The position numbers and the translations under genes were made by a program. Shown piece by piece: positions 1-13,349 of a stretch of DNA of 64,000 nucleotides. The stretch's first letter is position 1. Each line of letters starts with the position of its first letter. The stretch spans positions 1 through 64,000 of the IMG/VR virus record IMGVR_UViG_3300000553_000005; one strand, written 5' to 3'. Origin of the DNA: a virus. Below the pieces are notes generated by a model, which had not been told where the DNA came from, did not search any database, and saw only the letters and a list, made by a program, of their open reading frames with translations.

Positions 1-4735
<4,735 letters not shown>

Positions 4736-4764
4736 TTAAGAAATAAATAAATGGAGATTAGACA

Positions 4765-5223
4765 ATGGATTTAGCAACAGCACAAGCAGCATTAGAAGCA
4801 GCACAACAGAAACAATTAGATACTTGGAATGCTTATCAGACAGCACAACAAGATGTTAATGCTGCTCAAACAGAATTAACACAAGCACAGGCAGCATTAG
4901 TAGAACAGGTAACCAATGGAACAGCTGGACCATATTCAAGTATTGACCAGCTATTAAGAGCAGAAAGGTTTGCTGGAAAACAAGCGGCTATCCAGTATAT
5001 CCAAGCCAATCCCACCACAGCTACCCAAGCTGGAGCCTTAGCAGTATGGACAACCGCAGGAATAGCAGCTACCACTTTTGCTACCCTTCTTGAAGACCCA
5101 GCTCTTCTCTGTCAAATCTATTCGGATAATCTCTATAAACTTGGGCTTGCTCCTGACAACTCCTGGGCATCTCTTCAAGCTTGGATTATTGCGACACCTG
5201 AAGCAGAAATAATGGCAGAATAA
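4765..5223 (+). CDS. Small coiled-coil fibre-region protein, paralogue of the gene at 6050
   Basis: A 152-residue protein with no recognised family. The first 45 residues are Ala/Gln-rich heptads (TAQAALEAAQQKQ) predicting a trimeric or dimeric coiled coil. The C-terminal half is a compact helical part ending in WASLQAWIIATPEAEIMAE. The same plan and nearly the same ending (WASVAAWIVATPVAQILAD) occur in the gene at 6050, so the two are paralogues. A GGAGATTAGACA leader gives a ribosome binding site before the ATG. Position right after the fibre gene suggests a fibre accessory or connector; this is inference. Confidence 0.75.
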   Translation: MDLATAQAALEAAQQKQLDTWNAYQTAQQDVNAAQTELTQAQAALVEQVTNGTAGPYSSIDQLLRAERFAGKQAAIQYIQANPTTATQAGALAVWTTAGIAATTFATLLEDPALLCQIYSDNLYKLGLAPDNSWASLQAWIIATPEAEIMAE

Positions 5224-5286
5224 AATGAAGGTTCTGCTCAGACATTTTCAAATACTTCAACTACATTACTCAATCTTACTACTAGT

Positions 5287-5640
5287 TTGTATAATACTGC
5301 ACCTGCTGCGTTTCGGGTGGCAGCAAGTGGTAAGTTTGTGATTTTACGGCCAAGCTCATATGAATTCAATTGGACGTTGATGACTAATAACACCAATTCT
5401 ACTGCGTGTAATATGTCCACATATCTCTATAAAAATGCCGCCCTAATTGAAGCCGCTGTTTCATATAATGTAGCAAGTTTAAATGTTACGGTTGATGGTA
5501 CTTATCAAGGAACTGCTATAGCTACAGACTATTACCAGATGTACGCCAACTACTCAGGTGGCACATATACAACCTCGGTATTTTTTGTAACAGATACGAA
5601 ACATGCTATATTTTCAGTTCAAGAACTTCCTGGCTGGTAA
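5287..5640 (+). CDS. Small beta-rich fibre-region protein, start unclear
   Basis: The frame encodes a Tyr/Thr/Ser-rich beta protein ending in FSVQELPGW, resembling a fibre-tip jelly-roll segment. The only usual start in frame is a TTG at 5287 with no visible ribosome binding site. The frame is open with protein-like sequence from 5224, directly after the TAA of the preceding gene and in the same frame, and contains no ATG there. The real product could begin by an unusual start, by stop readthrough from the 4765 gene, or this could be a degraded gene. An ATG at 5225 lies in another frame and gives a short peptide only. Confidence 0.5.
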   Translation: MYNTAPAAFRVAASGKFVILRPSSYEFNWTLMTNNTNSTACNMSTYLYKNAALIEAAVSYNVASLNVTVDGTYQGTAIATDYYQMYANYSGGTYTTSVFFVTDTKHAIFSVQELPGW

Positions 5641-5649
5641 GGAGAATAA

Positions 5650-6039
5650 ATGCTTAACTACGCGCTTTGGGTAGACCATGGAGAGGGACCGATACAAAAC
5701 CCAGACATTACTCAAGAACAATTTGATGCTGGTTTAATACAATTACAGCAAGATAATATTAATAATTTAAAAACTAGTATGACTACATATCACAAACAAT
5801 TTGTAAGTGAGACAGAATTAATGTTTATTACAGTAGGCGCTTCAAAAGGTTTGCCTAAATGTACAGCAGTGTTTGAGTGGCTCTTACATATTTATACACA
5901 ATATAATATGAGAATTGCAAAAGTAACTTATGTTTGGGATCAGGCATTACATGATTTTTCTAATTGTGGAAATATGCCTTATTCTCTTAAAGAATTAATA
6001 ATAGAAGTAACTACCTCGTTAATACCAACTAAATCATAA
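5650..6039 (+). CDS. Hypothetical protein in fibre cluster
   Basis: A 129-residue protein, not recognised. It starts 9 bases after the previous stop, with GGAGAATAA before the ATG. The first 30 residues (NYALWVDHGEGPIQNPDITQ) and the following helical part have no membrane segment or signal peptide. The PDITQEQFDAGL stretch looks like the short acidic N-terminal arms of fibre chaperones, but that resemblance is weak. It lies between two paralogous small proteins in the fibre block, so a fibre assembly or accessory role is the best guess. Confidence 0.6.
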   Translation: MLNYALWVDHGEGPIQNPDITQEQFDAGLIQLQQDNINNLKTSMTTYHKQFVSETELMFITVGASKGLPKCTAVFEWLLHIYTQYNMRIAKVTYVWDQALHDFSNCGNMPYSLKELIIEVTTSLIPTKS

Positions 6040-6049
6040 GGATATAATA

Positions 6050-6520
6050 ATGTCAACTATTCAAGATCTTCAAACAGCACTTACTACAGCTCAAACAGCA
6101 TTTTCTAACGCGTCTGCTGCGTTAGATACAGCAAATACTACAAGATTAACAGCATTACAAGCAATGCAAGCTGCTCAAGCTGCTTATGATACTGCGGTTG
6201 CTCAGGGTATTCAATCCGGAACAGTTGGAACCATTTCTTCTGTAACTGCACTATTAGTAACTGAACGCAATGCTGGTATTCAAGGTGCTGCGACTTGTTT
6301 AAAAGCTAATCCATCTGCTACTGAGGCTGATGTTATGGCTGCTTGGGCTGCTTCTGGTACAGCGGCTACATCTTTACCAGCTTTATTACAGGACCCTACT
6401 TTATTATTCTCGCTATATTCACAAAATCTACATACTGCTGGGGCTATTCCTGATACTACCTGGGCCTCTGTAGCCGCCTGGATCGTAGCAACTCCTGTAG
6501 CACAAATCTTAGCTGATTAA
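6050..6520 (+). CDS. Small coiled-coil fibre-region protein, paralogue of the gene at 4765
   Basis: A 156-residue protein with an Ala/Thr-rich N-terminal heptad stretch (TALTTAQTAFSNASAALDTA) and a helical C-terminal half. Its layout and C-terminus (TTWASVAAWIVATPVAQILAD region) match the 152-residue product of 4765. AAGGATATAATA precedes the ATG. Its stop overlaps the stop of the convergent gene at 6517 by four bases, marking the end of the fibre transcription unit; no clear terminator hairpin was seen. Function unknown, probably tail-fibre associated. Confidence 0.75.
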   Translation: MSTIQDLQTALTTAQTAFSNASAALDTANTTRLTALQAMQAAQAAYDTAVAQGIQSGTVGTISSVTALLVTERNAGIQGAATCLKANPSATEADVMAAWAASGTAATSLPALLQDPTLLFSLYSQNLHTAGAIPDTTWASVAAWIVATPVAQILAD

Positions 6521-7203
6521 ATTTCTGGGGAAGTTCTTAGAGCTTCCTCTAATTGGTTCGGTTCCCATTTCTTAGCATATTGAAATGCTTGTTGGAGGAG
6601 CTTTGCCATATTTTTATCCCCTCTTGGAATTCCAATGTAAGGAAGTTTGGCATTACTAGTTAAAAAAGCATCTCTATTGGATCTTAATATTGCCACAGGA
6701 CCACTAGCCATTAACTCTTTGATGGCAATTTGCATAGCAGGGGTTACTTGAGAGAACCACACCCATCCTAATTCAGACATTCCCTGTGTCACTAAAACAT
6801 AGAACGTCTTATTGTTTCTAAAAACATAAGAAGTATCCGACAATTCAGAAATAAAACTAGGATCTCCCAGTTTTCCATTGATTATCTTGGCTGCTCTGGC
6901 CCATAGACTTTTCCCACCATGCCCCATATCTTTAGGATCCCCCTCTCGCCATTCAAAAGTTGAGTAAAATTCCCAATAATGACATACTTCATGAGCAATA
7001 ATTCTTTCAAGAGTAGCCTCATCTTTTAAAGCATTTTTTTGAACTTTGATGAGTCCTTGAATTTGTTGATCATGGTGCCATTCGGAAAGCCCAGCCCAAT
7101 CCGCAGAGGACTGATCCACTACCTGCATTTTTGGAGAAGGAATTTCTGATCCTCTTGGCAACATATTCAAATATTTACGAGCGATGCCTTCTAGATTTGC
7201 CAT
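6517..7203 (-). CDS. SprT-like zinc metalloprotease domain protein
   Basis: A 228-residue protein with a zincin motif: HEVCH at residues 71-75 (His71, Glu72, His75) and a downstream GHGGKSLW (His95), the spacing and third ligand usual in SprT/Spartan-like proteases. The family cleaves proteins, often DNA-bound ones. The role here could be in removing DNA-protein crosslinks or in processing host proteins; this is inference. The ATG at 7203 has GGAGTTGAATAT before it and is preferred to a TTG 33 bases upstream. The C-terminal 110 residues match nothing I recognise. Reverse strand, convergent with the fibre block. Confidence 0.7.
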   Translation of the reverse strand: MANLEGIARKYLNMLPRGSEIPSPKMQVVDQSSADWAGLSEWHHDQQIQGLIKVQKNALKDEATLERIIAHEVCHYWEFYSTFEWREGDPKDMGHGGKSLWARAAKIINGKLGDPSFISELSDTSYVFRNNKTFYVLVTQGMSELGWVWFSQVTPAMQIAIKELMASGPVAILRSNRDAFLTSNAKLPYIGIPRGDKNMAKLLQQAFQYAKKWEPNQLEEALRTSPEI

Positions 7204-7383
7204 ATATTCAACTCCATAAAAGACTCTCAAAATCAACTTCTTAATTCCTTATTGTAAGACAGGAGAGCAGTATGATAACTCCAATTTGTATTTCGATTTA
7301 TGCTTTCGGAGTCCATGAATTGAGTTGTTAATTACATGAAGATTCTTCCTATTTATTAACTTCATAAGGAGTTTGCGTAAGCT

Positions 7384-7779
7384 ATGTTGAAAAATTATTC
7401 TGATATTAAATGTCTTGTTAAAAATGAAGTTGATTCGATTAGAAAAAGGGATGGAGAATTAGCCAAAACTGCATATGTTGTAATGGAAGTTGCTCTTAGA
7501 CTAAAAACATTGGCACCTTGGGATGGCTACGATTCCCATAAACCCATGGCCCAGAATCTTCGTCCTATTGTGGAGTCTGTGGTAACTGGAAAGGTGAATC
7601 CACTCCATGTTCCCCCCAAAGAGGATTTAGATATGGATGCGTTTTACATTTCTCCAAATGAGTATGATTCTTTGGAGGATACAATCGGAGATAAAAAAAG
7701 AGTGGGGAAGTCAGTAGATGCCCTCCCCCATGCTTGCCGTAAAGAGAAATTGAAGAAAAGATTAAAACAGGTAAGTTAA
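7384..7779 (+). CDS. Hypothetical protein
   Basis: A 131-residue, charged, probably cytoplasmic protein of no recognised family. The N-terminal half is helical (residues 1-40, with VMEVALRLKTLAPWDGYDSH), the middle is acidic, and the last 20 residues are strongly basic (RKEKLKKRLKQ). AAGGAG lies 13 bases upstream of the ATG, somewhat far. It is a single forward gene set inside an otherwise reverse-strand block, and its stop overlaps the convergent gene at 7776 by four bases. Isolated orientation suggests recent insertion or its own promoter in the AT-rich 7237-7383 interval. Confidence 0.6.
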   Translation: MLKNYSDIKCLVKNEVDSIRKRDGELAKTAYVVMEVALRLKTLAPWDGYDSHKPMAQNLRPIVESVVTGKVNPLHVPPKEDLDMDAFYISPNEYDSLEDTIGDKKRVGKSVDALPHACRKEKLKKRLKQVS

Positions 7780-9077
7780 CAAAAATTATTATTTATTTTA
7801 GTTATTAATTCTTTAAATTCCACAATAGTCAAATTTCCTTTCATCAAGTTAACTCTTGCCTCGCAAAGAACTAGATTATCTTTTTCGTAACCAATGTTAG
7901 AATTTAATCTATCAATTGATACCTTATTAGTTTCTCCCTTAGTAAAAACCATTGGCTCTTTGGTATAAAAACACAATCCTTTTTGATTTTCCCACATACT
8001 TTTTATGTAATCTTCATCAATGTTAAAGCTTAAATTTCTAAATCTGGCACCCTGCCTCGCTTGATTTAAAATTTGCTTGAAGGACAGTTCTTTTTCATAT
8101 TTGAGATATTGTATCTTATGGTATTGAGATGCACAGGATTGGCATAAACAATGATGAAAATCCCAAGATTTTGCATTCTTATTAAATAGGCCCAAATCCT
8201 TCCACTCCTTACAGGTGCTACACTGCTTTTCTTCTTTTCCATCATTAAAGCGATGGGGATTAGTCACAATTCCCGGCCTTCTAACTGAAACCCCGTAATA
8301 GGCTAAAATAACTCTGAATGCTTGAGAGTCATCGTTTTTTACTCCTATAGCATTCACACATTTAATTAGCGGCTCTCCTTTTTGATATAGATCTAACGCA
8401 GTTTTAATTCTTCTATAATCATATCTCATGGCTGAATCCCACTTTCCCATAGCTAATAGATAGGCCACCCTCTCCACTAGAGATAAATCACCAGTTCTGA
8501 CCCCTAAGACTAAATCTGCCTCAATTTTTAGTCCCTCTAATTCAGAAGAATGTGTGTCAATATTCTCTGCCCTATCAATTCTTATAATTCGTATTATTTT
8601 GCCTTCATTCTCTCTGATAATTTCCGCCTCATTAGGAAATCTCACATCTGGGATTAAAAGCCTCCTATTTTTTGTTAATTCTGGTCTGATTTGGTTAAGC
8701 CAGTAGTTTCTATCAACATTTCGTATATACTCTGATCCAACATACTGAAGTAGTTCTCTCGGGTTTCTCGCAATCATTTCATGGGCTGTTATTTCAAGTC
8801 CAGTCACCTTTTTTAAAGTTTCAAGATGGGTATCAATAACTATTGGAATAGAGAATAGTCTCTCCTTCCCTTCTAGAGTAAACACATCCTCTTTTGTTAA
8901 ATTAAAAATCGTCATAACCAAATTTTTCAAAGAATCCGCAAAATGAACTATTCTAAAACTAGTTCCAACCTTCCCGCTACCCACTATTAGATTGGCGAAA
9001 GTGTCTTTCCCATGTTCTTTTAAACCTGTTATTCCATAGATTTCTTTTTTTCTTGTCTCATTTTTTCTATAGACCAT
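7776..9077 (-). CDS. Deoxynucleoside monophosphate kinase fused to an HNH-like zinc module
   Basis: A 433-residue two-part protein. Residues about 12-205 match phage dNMP kinases (T4 gp1 type): P-loop G18-L-K-E-H-G-K-D-T26, the ELLQYVGSEYIR segment, and PDVRFPNEAE at about 143-152. This enzyme makes dNDPs for phage DNA synthesis. Residues about 285-430 form a separate module with CSTC (286-289), a CLCQSC cluster (310-315), and SIDRLNSNIGYEKDNLVLC, which resembles HNH endonucleases with Asp389 where the first His often lies. T4 gp1 is about 240 residues, so the second half is an added domain. GAGGGGATTTC precedes the ATG. The kinase call is firm; the nuclease call is moderate. Confidence 0.8.
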   Translation of the reverse strand: MVYRKNETRKKEIYGITGLKEHGKDTFANLIVGSGKVGTSFRIVHFADSLKNLVMTIFNLTKEDVFTLEGKERLFSIPIVIDTHLETLKKVTGLEITAHEMIARNPRELLQYVGSEYIRNVDRNYWLNQIRPELTKNRRLLIPDVRFPNEAEIIRENEGKIIRIIRIDRAENIDTHSSELEGLKIEADLVLGVRTGDLSLVERVAYLLAMGKWDSAMRYDYRRIKTALDLYQKGEPLIKCVNAIGVKNDDSQAFRVILAYYGVSVRRPGIVTNPHRFNDGKEEKQCSTCKEWKDLGLFNKNAKSWDFHHCLCQSCASQYHKIQYLKYEKELSFKQILNQARQGARFRNLSFNIDEDYIKSMWENQKGLCFYTKEPMVFTKGETNKVSIDRLNSNIGYEKDNLVLCEARVNLMKGNLTIVEFKELITKINNNFC

Positions 9078-9133
9078 GAAATCCCCTCATCATTAATTTC
9101 ACATTCAGTTTATATTACTGTAATTTCTTTCTA

Positions 9134-11908
9134 TTATTTCATCACTCCTATCTCAGAAAGAAAACGACTTGGGGAAACAAAAACGCTTCCCTTGTTAAAA
9201 TACTCCACCATACCTGGAACACACAAAATTAATCTATTTTTTGCTCTAGTGCAAGCAACGTAAAAAACTCGCCTTTCCTCTTGAATTTCTTCTGGGGAAC
9301 TACTGAATTTATGAGGTAAACTTCCCTCGTAAACCCCCGCCACATACACATTAGGCCATTCTAACCCCTTTGCCGCATGAATAGTTGAAATAGTGACCCT
9401 TCCTCCATCATCCTCATCTTTCTGATCCTGCATAGTTAATTGAAATACCACATCTTCTGTAGTCAATTGGTTCATGGTAGTCAGATTGACGATAACTTCT
9501 TTCAATCTTTCAAGATTAGCTAATTTCACTTCAACTTTATCCGGATCTTTTTTGTATTTGGTCTTGAGGATCTTTTCATAACCAGTCATTTTAATAATGA
9601 GATTAAGAACCGTAATCGGATCGTCCTTCGCACATAGGAGAGAATCAACTAGACTCAAATACATGCCAAATTTAATAGGATTTCCAACCATAGCCGCCCT
9701 TAGAAGATTTCCATCAAATTCCTCATCAGCTTTCTTCTTTACTTTTTCTAGAACAGCATCACCTACTCCTCTTTTGGGGATAGCAATGGAACGGAGCATG
9801 GCAAAATAGTCCTTTGGATTGACCATAATACGCATATAGGACAACATATCCTTAACTTCTTCAGTCTGCATCAATCCCATAGCCCCACGAACTATATAAG
9901 GAATACGATTCCTGACCAGTTCAGTTTCAATATCTCGGACTTGAGATCCAGCACGAACTAAGATGGCTGTATCCTTAAAAGATTCTTCCTCATCCTCATG
10001 CCTTCGTAAAATATCTTCAGACATGGAGTAGGCAATCTCTTTAGGTGTTCCAGCTACCCTTAAGAGAATATTGCCCTTCTCTCCTTGCTCTCCACGATAT
10101 GATTTCATTTGAATTGGAACCACCTCAGTCATTAATCGTTGAGTTTTGTTAGCTAAAGCTACAACTTCAGGGACAGAGCGATGGTTCTTTTCCAACTTGT
10201 AAAGAGTTGGGACAATTCCACGCCATTCTTTTGTATAATTATAAAGAAGTTCAGGAGAACTCCCATTGAAGCTGTAAATAGAGTTACCCACCACTAACCC
10301 ATCAGCTATGTAAGTGTGGTAATCTTCTACTTCAAGGGAATACACTAATCCCTCGTAATGTTCTACCGTCTTTCCGACAATAGGGGTAGATTTATTTCTT
10401 CCTTCTAATGGAATATCCATAATAACTGGAAAAATATTAGCTGTGGCAGTTTTAAACCATCCACGCCAAGAAGCCCCCTGCCCCAAAGTAACAATTGGGT
10501 AATCAAATAGTAGACCATGCTCCTCAAGACATTTTAAACCTCCACAGGGGTTCGCATGAGAAAATATTAATCTTATCTGTTCTTGTGTTTTGTTTCTGCA
10601 AGGCCCACATTCAAAAACAGATTCTGGGATACCGAATTTAACGGAATATGCTTCTTCCCACGCTTCTGCTTCTTGTCTAGTTTCACAAATACGAAGAATC
10701 CAACCTCTTTCAGCCTTTTCTTGAACCATTCTTGAGGTTAATCCATAAGAACCTCTACCACTTACTCCTGTGCTTCTTTTAAACACTGTTAATCCGATTC
10801 TGAATCCCATATCTGGTCGCCACATTAGATAAACGGCGTATTTTCCATGAGAATTTTTATTAAAGCGAACCCAATTCCAATGATTAGGGGTGCATTTAGT
10901 TACCCCTTCATCTGTACAAATAGAATATAATGGGCCAGAGTAGTATCGTTTACCAACTTCTATGCTCTTTCCTGCACTATAAGATATCTGATCATGTTTA
11001 TTCCAACTGATAACCTTATCCTGGTTAGTTAAATCTTCTATATTTTTTTTAACTACTATTGCTCTTGCTTTTCCATTCCCCCCCCTATGTCCATTGAAAG
11101 TTGGATTAGTGACTACTTTTATCTTTGTTCCTGGGGGTTGACATTGACTCAAATCTCCTACGCAATAAAGATTCTTATTTGTAGGTCCAATCAATAGATT
11201 AATTAGCTCCCACTGGACTACAGATGTGTCCTGACTCTCATCCATAAGCACATGATGGAACATTTTTTGAAGATTATTACGCCATTTTTCATCTTCTCTC
11301 CCTCTTCTGGTGACAAGATGAAGCATATCATCAAAATCAACCACGCTTATTTTCTGTTTGTACTTCTCATAACCTGCCCACACGGAGAGTTCATCTGAGG
11401 ATATCGCTCTTTGCCCCCCATAGGCCACCAGAGCCTTCTCATGGACTTCTTTGGTGTAGTCCACCTTGAAACCAATGCCTCGCGCCCTGTGGTATCCTAT
11501 CTTCTCTAATAGATCCCATTCCTTGACTTCTTCAACTAAATTTTGTTCCTCAATGACCTTTTTTATGATTTGCTTCTGATTATAATCATCAATTGGAGTA
11601 ATTTTTTCACTAAGCCCAAACCCCACAGGATTTCTACGAATAGCAGAGAGAGCAAGACTATGAATAGTTGTTACTCTTGGTCTTTCATGCTCCTCTCGTA
11701 GACTTAAACGGTCTACTAGCTCTCTTGCCGCCTTATTTGTAAAGGTTAAGGCCAGAAGTTTCTTAGGATTCTGCTCCTTAACATCCATAAGCCAAGCCAA
11801 TCGTTGAGTTAATACGGTTGTTTTGCCACTTCCTGCCCCAGCCATGACTACCGCAGGATGGTCTAAAGGATGTTCAACTGCCAATTTTTGCTCTTCATTC
11901 AGGTTCAC
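9134..11908 (-). CDS. UvrD/Rep-type superfamily 1A DNA helicase, interrupted by an intein
   Basis: ATP-dependent 3'-5' helicase of the UvrD/PcrA group. Visible motifs: Walker A AGAGSGKTT (23-31), ALTFTNKAA (motif Ia), DESQD (223-227, motif II), VGDLSQ joined after splicing to SIYSFNG (motif III), TIHAAKGLEW and FYVACTRAKNRL near the C-terminus. The 924-residue precursor contains a 287-residue intein (256-542), leaving a 637-residue mature enzyme, somewhat shorter than the 720 residues usual for UvrD. The start is GTG at 11908 with GGGGAA close upstream. It lies 56 bases before the dNMP kinase on the same strand, so both probably serve replication. Divergent from the virion genes starting at 11977. 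Confidence 0.92.
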   Translation of the reverse strand: MNLNEEQKLAVEHPLDHPAVVMAGAGSGKTTVLTQRLAWLMDVKEQNPKKLLALTFTNKAARELVDRLSLREEHERPRVTTIHSLALSAIRRNPVGFGLSEKITPIDDYNQKQIIKKVIEEQNLVEEVKEWDLLEKIGYHRARGIGFKVDYTKEVHEKALVAYGGQRAISSDELSVWAGYEKYKQKISVVDFDDMLHLVTRRGREDEKWRNNLQKMFHHVLMDESQDTSVVQWELINLLIGPTNKNLYCVGDLSQCQPPGTKIKVVTNPTFNGHRGGNGKARAIVVKKNIEDLTNQDKVISWNKHDQISYSAGKSIEVGKRYYSGPLYSICTDEGVTKCTPNHWNWVRFNKNSHGKYAVYLMWRPDMGFRIGLTVFKRSTGVSGRGSYGLTSRMVQEKAERGWILRICETRQEAEAWEEAYSVKFGIPESVFECGPCRNKTQEQIRLIFSHANPCGGLKCLEEHGLLFDYPIVTLGQGASWRGWFKTATANIFPVIMDIPLEGRNKSTPIVGKTVEHYEGLVYSLEVEDYHTYIADGLVVGNSIYSFNGSSPELLYNYTKEWRGIVPTLYKLEKNHRSVPEVVALANKTQRLMTEVVPIQMKSYRGEQGEKGNILLRVAGTPKEIAYSMSEDILRRHEDEEESFKDTAILVRAGSQVRDIETELVRNRIPYIVRGAMGLMQTEEVKDMLSYMRIMVNPKDYFAMLRSIAIPKRGVGDAVLEKVKKKADEEFDGNLLRAAMVGNPIKFGMYLSLVDSLLCAKDDPITVLNLIIKMTGYEKILKTKYKKDPDKVEVKLANLERLKEVIVNLTTMNQLTTEDVVFQLTMQDQKDEDDGGRVTISTIHAAKGLEWPNVYVAGVYEGSLPHKFSSSPEEIQEERRVFYVACTRAKNRLILCVPGMVEYFNKGSVFVSPSRFLSEIGVMK
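10283..11143 (-). mobile_element. Intein in helicase motif III, with GIY-YIG-like insert
   Basis: Residues 256-542 (287 aa) of the helicase precursor. It begins with Cys256 (CQPPGTKIKV, a usual helicase-intein start) and ends HTYIADGLVVGN before Ser543. The penultimate residue is Gly rather than the usual His. Block B is TDEGVTKCTPNHWNW. Between the splicing halves lies a region with AVYLMWRPDMGFRIGLT and later QEKAERGW and AWEEAY, which resembles a GIY-YIG nuclease core rather than LAGLIDADG. Boundaries are set by continuity of VGDLSQ|SIYSFNG. The nuclease resemblance is inference. Confidence 0.85.
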
Positions 11909-11946
11909 ACTTCCCCCTATTTGTTGATACTCCTAAAAAATCTGAA

Positions 11947-11970
11947 TTTTCAATTCCTTTGTGAAAGGGC
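11947..11970 (+). promoter_or_regulatory. Candidate late promoter box (TTCCTTTGTGAA)
   Basis: The stretch ttttcaattcctttgtgaa, followed by aaggg as ribosome binding site, lies 12-30 bases before the ATG at 11977. Nearly the same box recurs at 29138 and 36400, also just before structural genes. It does not look like a sigma-70 promoter. Promoter function is inferred from recurrence and position. Confidence 0.35.
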
Positions 11971-11976
11971 TATCTT

Positions 11977-12828
11977 ATGATTTCATTAGCTTCAGGCAAA
12001 ATTCTTGGCCCAGGTGACTTAAATATTCTTATCAGGAACGAAGATGGCTCCCTGTTTGATCCGCACACTATATGTTATTCCATTTATTCTGTAGATGTTG
12101 AAACTAACGTTCAAACTCTTGTCACTCTCCCCGACTCTCAACCTCATAGAGATTCAGTTGGGGTCTATCATGTACATATGTCCATTCCTTCAATATGGGA
12201 GGGGAGATACAATTTAGTTTGGAAGATTGGCCGTTACTTTGATTCTCCATTTGATACTATTTATGAAGAATTTCAGGTGGTTAATTTTACCCCGGCTACT
12301 TCTTCCATTGAAGCCCCATCAGTTTTTCTCTCTCAAAAGCCAACCACATCTGCTAGATCCACTGTTTTAATTCAAATGACAAGAGAATTATTGTCAGATA
12401 CCGATCCGGATAGAAATTATCATTTTAGACCTCCCACATCAGGAAAAGTAGTTGCCGGGTTTACTTCAAGGGCAGGGTTTATTTGGACAGATGCCACTAT
12501 TAATCGTATGCTTCAATTAGCCTTGGCTCAAATGAACATGATAAATCCATTAAACGAATACTTCTATACTATTGATTCCGCTCCCGACTCCTGGGGGAAA
12601 ATTGCTTGTCTCGGTGCCGCCGCTAAATGTCTTTCCGCTGAAGGTTGCCGTTGGGGTGCTGAGGAATTTAGTTATTCGTTGAATGGGGTTTCTTTGGATA
12701 TTAATAAGGCTTCAACTTATATGGCTTTAGCAGAAGCATACAAGTCTGAATTTAATGAAATCGCCGCCCTTGCCGCAGCTAATAGACCGTATTCGGCTGG
12801 ATTGAGACAGCAACGTTGGTTAATTTAA
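11977..12828 (+). CDS. Putative virion structural protein with Ig-like N-terminal domain
   Basis: A 283-residue protein. Residues 1-105 look like a beta-sandwich (GPGDLNILIRNEDGSLFD, then GVYHVHMSIPSIWEGRYNLVWKI), a fold common in phage neck and baseplate proteins. Residues 130-283 are mostly helical, with GRFTSRAGFIW-like text and an Ala-rich tail. It opens the forward block running from 12 to 22.7 kb and has AAAGGG seven bases before the ATG. A connector or neck role is possible but not shown by any signature I can name. Confidence 0.5.
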   Translation: MISLASGKILGPGDLNILIRNEDGSLFDPHTICYSIYSVDVETNVQTLVTLPDSQPHRDSVGVYHVHMSIPSIWEGRYNLVWKIGRYFDSPFDTIYEEFQVVNFTPATSSIEAPSVFLSQKPTTSARSTVLIQMTRELLSDTDPDRNYHFRPPTSGKVVAGFTSRAGFIWTDATINRMLQLALAQMNMINPLNEYFYTIDSAPDSWGKIACLGAAAKCLSAEGCRWGAEEFSYSLNGVSLDINKASTYMALAEAYKSEFNEIAALAAANRPYSAGLRQQRWLI

Positions 12829-12844
12829 CTTTGATGGAGGAAAT

Positions 12845-13282
12845 ATGAAATCCAATTTAATGAACAAAAGAGCTAAAAGATTTCCAACTGCTGACTATAA
12901 AAGACATCAAGTTCCACAACAATCTCAAGTTCCAGATCCCTCCTCTGCTGTGGATGTCCAGTCAATTTGGATGAAAATTCGTGAAGGTATCGCAAGGGTA
13001 AAGGGTTCTCAGAATTTTATGATTAAGCCGGGTTTGCCTCTGGCTAAATGTGATATTACCCAATTATCTGCGGAAGATCCTAAAGAAAAAGCTGCACTAA
13101 CTTATTTGGCTAGAATGGTTCACCAATACCTCATTAAAACAAAAGGACTTGATGAAGAACAATTAAATGAGTTTCAAAGGGCCACTAACAAAAATTTGTT
13201 TCAAGCTATTACTAGTGTAGACGCCCCGGCTTCAAAACAGGCAAAATCGAAATTAATTCGTGCTGCAAGAAGGCATCGTTAG
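12845..13282 (+). CDS. Hypothetical protein, basic and helical
   Basis: A 145-residue protein, not recognised. It starts 17 bases after the previous stop with TGGAGG before the ATG. The N-terminus is basic (MNKRAKRFPTADYKRH), the middle helical (AALTYLARMVHQYLI), and the C-terminus strongly basic (KQAKSKLIRAARRHR), which would suit binding to nucleic acid or to acidic virion partners. Co-transcribed with neighbours in the virion block. Confidence 0.6.
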   Translation: MKSNLMNKRAKRFPTADYKRHQVPQQSQVPDPSSAVDVQSIWMKIREGIARVKGSQNFMIKPGLPLAKCDITQLSAEDPKEKAALTYLARMVHQYLIKTKGLDEEQLNEFQRATNKNLFQAITSVDAPASKQAKSKLIRAARRHR

Positions 13283-13349
13283 ATAGAAGTATCGCAAAAA
13301 GCTGACTTTTGGATTCTTATCTGTAGAGTTTTTCTCTAAAGGAGTCCAT

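Noticed and set aside
7272-7331. A 19-codon ORF with AGGAG upstream, possible leader peptide before the gene at 7384
   Set aside because: Too short to judge; no attenuator hairpin or codon bias supports it.
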